Origin: Setophaga petechia
Taxonomy: Eukaryota; Chordata; Aves; Passeriformes; Parulidae
Direction: 5' to 3'
DNA: 64,000 nucleotides
Assembly: GCA_024362935.1 (NCBI GenBank)
Contig: JANCRA010000003.1
Coordinates: 4,888,001-4,952,000, forward strand
This document shows, piece after piece, positions 1 through 64,000 of this stretch. The notes beneath the pieces are model-generated. The model made no database searches and was not told the DNA's origin. It saw nothing but the letters and a program-made list of their open reading frames with translations. Made by a program: the position numbers and the translations under genes. Every line of letters begins with the position of its first letter. Position 1 is the first letter of the stretch.

Positions 1-2994
1 CACTTCTTAGCTGCTGAGATCCTCCAGGGATATTTTATGCAAATTATTTAATGAACATACTTCCAAAGGATTTGCATGCAGGCATAACCTTAGCACAAGT
101 GCAGGTCTAGAGCACAAAAGTTAAAATGCTGGCCCAGAGGGCTGGGAAGGAGGAGGTGTGGGATGCTGGGACTCCACCCTGCCTTGGGCTGGCAGTGAGT
201 GCACCCCTCCCCTGCCAGAGGGACCAATGTTCTCCAGTCCTGTCCCCTGTGCAGGATGAGTAACTGCTGGCTGCACGCTCAAACTCCTGTTAAAGTCAAC
301 CATGAGTTTTCCCAGCCTTATTTTCACCCCTCTGTCATGCGCAGCCCCTGGTTCCCACTTGCTACCATCATCAGGAGTTGCCAGAGAAAAGGAGCAGCAG
401 CAGGAAGAAGCAAGGGAACAGCAATGGCAGGATATTTATGGTTTTTTTAATCTGGATCTTGGCAGCCCTTGTTTTGGTGAGGAGGGAGCAAAAGAACAGC
501 ACCTCAAAGCTCACGCTCAGCATAGGGAAATTTATATCAACTCCCCCTGAGCACTAGGCAGGTGTCTGCACGCATGGGAGTGAGTGGACAGCCCCGTGAC
601 CCAACACAAAGGCACAGGGACACTTCTCTGGGGAAGGTGAGGGGACAATGACCCTGCAGAGGGGAAGGAGAGGCCTCCCCCACTGGAAAAAGGATGGCTG
701 CTGGCTCAGGGTGCAGCCAGATGCAGGATGGCCGAGGGAGGCGGCGGGTTGGGTGACAGCAGCCTGGGCTGCAGGTGTGTGTGTAAGAGGAGACACTGGC
801 TTACACTTGGCAGCCCCGGGAGCGTGCAGCTGATTGGGAATGAGTTATGGAGCCAGCCGCCTCCTGCGGGCTCGCTCACGGCGGGGGAAGCCGGTCCTGG
901 GAGCTGTCCTGCAGCACGAGGAGCAGAGCAGCCCAGAGCCCGGGAAATGCTGGAGGAAAAGGGGCAAATCCTGCCACTGCGCTCCTGGATGCGGGAGTTT
1001 GGTGGCCTGCTGGAAGTGAGCAAGGCACTGAACTTCATCTCTCTCCAAAACCTAGAAGGAGGCAGCCCTGGTGGGAAGGGAGGGACAGTTCCAGAGGCTA
1101 GACTGCCCTCCTCCAGGGTTCTCACACGGGTCATCTGACGCACATTCTGCAAGGCAAATCCCCTCCTAACCATGCTCAGCATTCACCTCCAGACCTGGCC
1201 ACTAGGATTTTTTAAAAGCTCAAAGTTTATTTGCTAAGAAATATTCTTGCTGCATTACCTGAAAACCATCACTATCTTTACATAACTGCAATGAAACAGC
1301 TTTCCATACCCAAAGGAGAATAGAGTGAAATTCCACAGCACTCAAAAAATAATAACCACAGCAAGAGAACTAAGGAGTTCAGGCTAGAAACAGGGCTGCA
1401 GCACCAAGAAGAATAAAATGAAAATTTCCCCAAGCAGAGAGAATGGCAGGAAATAGCTGCACCTTCCCTCTCTGCTCCTGTGAAGTCAGGTTACAGTGAG
1501 AAAAGGAATTTTAAAATGGCACCAGAGTTTCTGAGTACTGTGGAATATGTACAAAGGCAAAACCAAAGCAAAAAAAAAAAAAAAAAAAAGCACACAGTGT
1601 GCTCAAGGTAACAAAGAAATTCTGTGATACAGCAGGTAACCGAGCTTGGCTCTGTAGAGACTGAGCATATGCTGTAACTACTGGATCATCTTTCTTCTGT
1701 ATTACATTTACTTAGCTTGGTGATAAAAATATATGTCTTCCTCCACAGGCATATTGACCACATAGTGCTGAAGGTAGATTGTGAGGTTTTATGTTTGTTT
1801 ATCATGATACATGCAAACAAAATACCTGTCTTGCAAAATATTTTGGCTGCCATCCACCACAAAATAATCTTTAGGCAGAAAGCTCATCTAAGAAACTCCT
1901 TCTTTTCAGCCACCAGAAAGAGTAATTAAAAAACTAAAAAGCATTTGCCTGTCCATTTGGAAGCCAGCGAGCAGCTCAGCTGGGCAAAGAACATGGGCTC
2001 GGTGGAGTTTCTGATTAACAAAATGCAGCAACTTTAATGGGAGACTTCAACCCAGCATAACAACCCTCCCTCAGCTCTCCCCACTTTCCCCCTGCCGCCT
2101 TCTAAAGGTGGTTATCCCAGAGGTTATCTTAACCAAAAAAATGCTTGAATGCAGTTATCTTGGGAGGCACAGTTTCAAAGAGAGGACACATAAAATAATT
2201 AAAAGCAATATTCACCTCTCCACTTCAGAGAGCTCCTGTTTGAGCTCCAGAGGGATGAGAGGGAAAGTGAGGGATGCTTCCTAGAGAGCAAGTAAGGTGA
2301 ACCAGGACAGCAGAGGGGTAGGCTCAGGACAGTGGGGAAGATAGGAAACTGGAGCAGATTGTGGCAAGTGGGAGACGTGGTGGGGAAGGAGAAGCAGGTC
2401 TGTAGGTGGGGAAGCAGGAAAGCAAGGGGAGCGGGGCGGACAAGAGGATTTTGGAGAGCGGCTAGCCAGCTGGCACACACATAGCAGCTGCTGCTGTGTC
2501 AGCCTAGGAGAGTAGCTGCAGCTGCACGCTGGCCATGAATAGCAGAGGAGCAGCGTGCCGGCTGGCTGCTGGAGGGACGGGGGCAGCGGGGCGCTGAAAA
2601 GGCAGGGGGAGGCTCTCTGAAAGCTTTTCTGCACGGGCAACTTGACAGCCCTTTGATTTCTGAGCTGTTTGTTCTCCAATTGTCCACTCCGGTGGATGAT
2701 CAGTACGAAAGAGTTAAACGGGGAGAGGGGGGAGGGAGAGAAACAGTAGGAAAACTTAGGTCCTAAATGCAGATCTGGGCTTTGATACTGTATCCATAGC
2801 ATGCAGTTGTCTGTATGTATAGCTTTCATAGTTGTCAGCAGGGATCAAAATCACAGGGTGCTTAAACTAAAGGAGAAATCTCCGCACAGTTACCCTCATA
2901 TTTGCTTGAGCCACCACTGGAGAAGGACATGATCCAGCACTTGGCCATCTGTTCTGTGTGCCGCACATGTCACTCTGCAAGCCCTCCCGTGCGA
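1..2994. other. 5' flanking DNA, no gene recognised
   Basis: About 3 kb of moderately GC DNA upstream of JAG2. Several overlapping open frames occur around 700-1180 on both strands, but none shows a recognisable domain, a bounded exon or a homologue known to me. An A-run of about 20 lies at 1570-1589. In human the neighbour upstream of JAG2 is NUDT14 (from memory), but no Nudix-like coding segment is visible here. Confidence 0.5.
1570..1589. repeat. A homopolymer run
   Basis: An uninterrupted run of about 19-20 A in the 5' flank. No target-site duplication or retroposon body was recognised next to it. Confidence 0.9.
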
Positions 2995-3360
2995 GCTCCT
3001 GCAGGGCTGTGGGTTCACACACCCTTTGTGTCTCCCCACGATGGAGGGTGCTCACACCCCGAGCACTATTGCCACAGCCATGTGTGGTTCTACACAGCTG
3101 TGGGTGCGAGCACCCCACACACTCCTCTGGGGCCGTGGGTGTCGCCAGCCCCAATGTTCCTCTGGAACCACGGGTGGGTGTGTCCACCCCACACACTCCT
3201 CCACAGCTGTGGCTACACGCACCGTGCATGTTCTTTCACTGGCATGGATGATCCTATGCTCTGTTCTCCTCCATGCCTACATCTGCATATACCATGCACC
3301 TACATCCCTGGAGGCACAGCCAACCATTGCCATCGCCCGTGACTGAGTGCGCACTGTTCC
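2995..3360. repeat. Degenerate upstream units of the E-box minisatellite
   Basis: CT-rich, CAC/GTG-rich DNA with recurring phrases such as CTCC-TGCAGGGCTGTGGGT, CACAGCTGTGGGTGC, CACACACTCCTCT and CTCCACAGCTGTGG. Spacing is irregular. The phrases resemble the better-preserved tandem units just downstream, so this is probably an older part of the same array. Confidence 0.5.
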
Positions 3361-3590
3361 TGCACAGCTGTAGGTGATCTCCCCTGAGCACTCCTCACAG
3401 CTGAAGGTGATCTCCCCTGGACACCCCTCTACAGCTGTAGGTGATTCCCCCTGAGCACTCCTCACAGCTGTAGGCAATCTCTGCTTGAGCACTCCTTAAG
3501 GGCTGTTGGCGATCCCACCCTGAGCACTCCTCACAGCTGTAGACAATTCCCCCCCAAGCACTCCTGCACAGGATTGCCAATTCCTGCATT
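3361..3590. repeat. ~34-bp minisatellite with a CAGCTG E-box per unit
   Basis: About seven tandem units can be phased on CACAGCTG or its variants at 3363, 3396, 3430, 3463, 3497, 3532 and 3566, spacing 33-35 bp. A typical unit reads GAGCACTCCT-CACAGCTGTAG-GTGATCTCCCCT. Four units keep a perfect CAGCTG (3363, 3430, 3463, 3532), and the second has CAGCTGAAG. It ends about 350 bp before the presumed promoter. Open frames through it simply reflect the repeat. Confidence 0.85.
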
Positions 3591-3926
3591 ATTGGGGTAC
3601 TCCCAACCCAAGCATTTCCTGGCTGCACTGCCCTTTCACGCCTGTCTGCACACTCCCTGGGCAGTTCCACACGAGCGTGGGCGCACACATCGCCTGCTCC
3701 CTTACAAGCAGAGGTGCACCCACCCTACACCTCCTCTACGCATTCCGTGGCTATTCCTCCACCCCGCGGGTGTCCCGCATCTCTCGTCCCCCTGCAGCAC
3801 CTGGCGGACCCCGCTGCGGTCAGCGCAGGGCGGAGCGAGAGCCGCCCGCCGCCCTTTAAGAGCCGCGGCGGGAGCGGCGCTGGCCCCACCCGCCGGCCGC
3901 GGGGCCGGGCCGTCCCCCTCATTAAT

Positions 3927-4215
3927 ATGAAGGCAGCGGCCGCGGCGGCGAATGGGTAATGAAGCTGTCACTCCGGCACCTACTTGTTGGGTGTCCGCGG
4001 AGCCGAGGCGCACAGAGGGCGAGCGGAGCCCGCGGGAGGGGAGCGGCGGCGGAGCGCTCCGGGCGGCCCCGCCGGCAGCCCATGCCCTGCGCCCCCCGGC
4101 GCGCTGCGGGCGGCTCCCCCGCCGCCCATGCCGCGAGCGGCCGCCGGTCCGTGGCCGGTGGGCTCGGCGGGCTCCTCTGAGGCGGCGGCGCGGAGCAGCA
4201 GCGGGAGCAGGAGGC
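3927..4215 (+). promoter_or_regulatory. JAG2: Presumed 5' leader with upstream ATGs
   Basis: Upstream ATGs at 3927, 3952 and 3959. The first opens a 10-codon frame, mainly alanine, whose TAA (3957-3959) overlaps the ATG at 3959 of a 73-codon frame ending at 4180. The ATG at 3952 is in frame with the JAG2 start 264 bases later, with no stop between. Whether these lie in the mRNA depends on the unmapped start site. Confidence 0.45.
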
Positions 4216-63893
<59,678 letters not shown>

Positions 63894-64000
63894 GTAGGCG
63901 TTTTGGCCTATTTTCTTAAATTCCTTTGCCTATTTTCTTAAATTTTCTTTGTTTCTTGGCTGAAACAAAGTCATTGTTCTCCATGCACCAGTTAGTCTTT

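Noticed and set aside
706..1182. 158-codon frame on the - strand and 136-codon frame on the + strand in the 5' flank
   Set aside because: Mutually overlapping, low-complexity-like sequences with no recognisable domain or bounded exon structure.
3395..3688. Repetitive Cys/Ser/Glu protein frame on the - strand
   Set aside because: It is the conceptual translation of the 34-bp minisatellite, where units of 33-35 bp give short periodic words only by chance of phase.
3952..4215. 88-residue N-terminal extension of JAG2 from ATG 3952
   Set aside because: It is open and in frame, but would place the signal peptide internally and matches no Jagged N-terminus. Kept only as a uATG finding.

Overview
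The window is vertebrate nuclear DNA holding one protein-coding gene on the + strand: the 5' part of JAG2 (Jagged2, a Serrate-type Notch ligand). The host is very probably a bird. JAG2 introns here are AT-rich and long, and fragments of CR1 retrotransposons with the avian 3' end (arms like CTTTTCCAACCT followed by TTCTGTGATTCTAT) lie at about 34.2 kb and 55.2 kb on the + strand, and at about 5.7 kb on the - strand. The bird order cannot be fixed from the sequence.

Layout. 1-3.7 kb is 5' flanking DNA without a recognisable gene. It contains a degenerate ~34 bp minisatellite whose units repeat CAGCTG E-boxes (3361-3590, with weaker related units back to about 2995). About 3.76-5.66 kb is a CpG island covering the presumed promoter, the 5' leader (with several upstream ATGs), exon 1 (signal peptide, ATG at 4216) and exon 2. 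Intron 2 fills 4.9-29.8 kb. Exons 3-5 (end of the N-terminal C2/MNNL region, the DSL domain, first EGF repeat) lie at 29.8, 36.1 and 37.3 kb. Intron 5 is 10.7 kb. Exons 6-22, encoding the rest of EGF1 to EGF16 and the start of the cysteine-rich/VWC-like region, are packed between 48.1 and 63.9 kb.

I derived 22 exons, all with GT...AG introns. They join into an unbroken frame of 2,709 nt = 903 codons: signal peptide, MNNL/C2, DSL (residues 174-236), 16 EGF-like repeats (239-864), then the start of the cysteine-rich region. From memory of the human gene structures, the exon sizes (114-bp EGF exons, plus 47, 174, 151, 165, 117, 28 and 86 bp) follow the Jagged-family pattern. The remaining juxtamembrane, transmembrane and intracellular exons (probably four) lie beyond the right edge. 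JAG2 is called over JAG1 from segments such as RSFTLILEAWDWDNDT and [20 protein letters not shown].

I found no novel multi-gene system. The observations most worth checking are two non-conservative residues on the Notch-contacting face of the DSL domain (G208, V214), the E-box minisatellite upstream of the promoter, a CpG spike confined to exon 7, a skippable exon 10 (EGF6) with a weak donor, the uORF arrangement in the leader, and a composite CACGTGGGAA (E-box plus RBPJ) site in intron 3.
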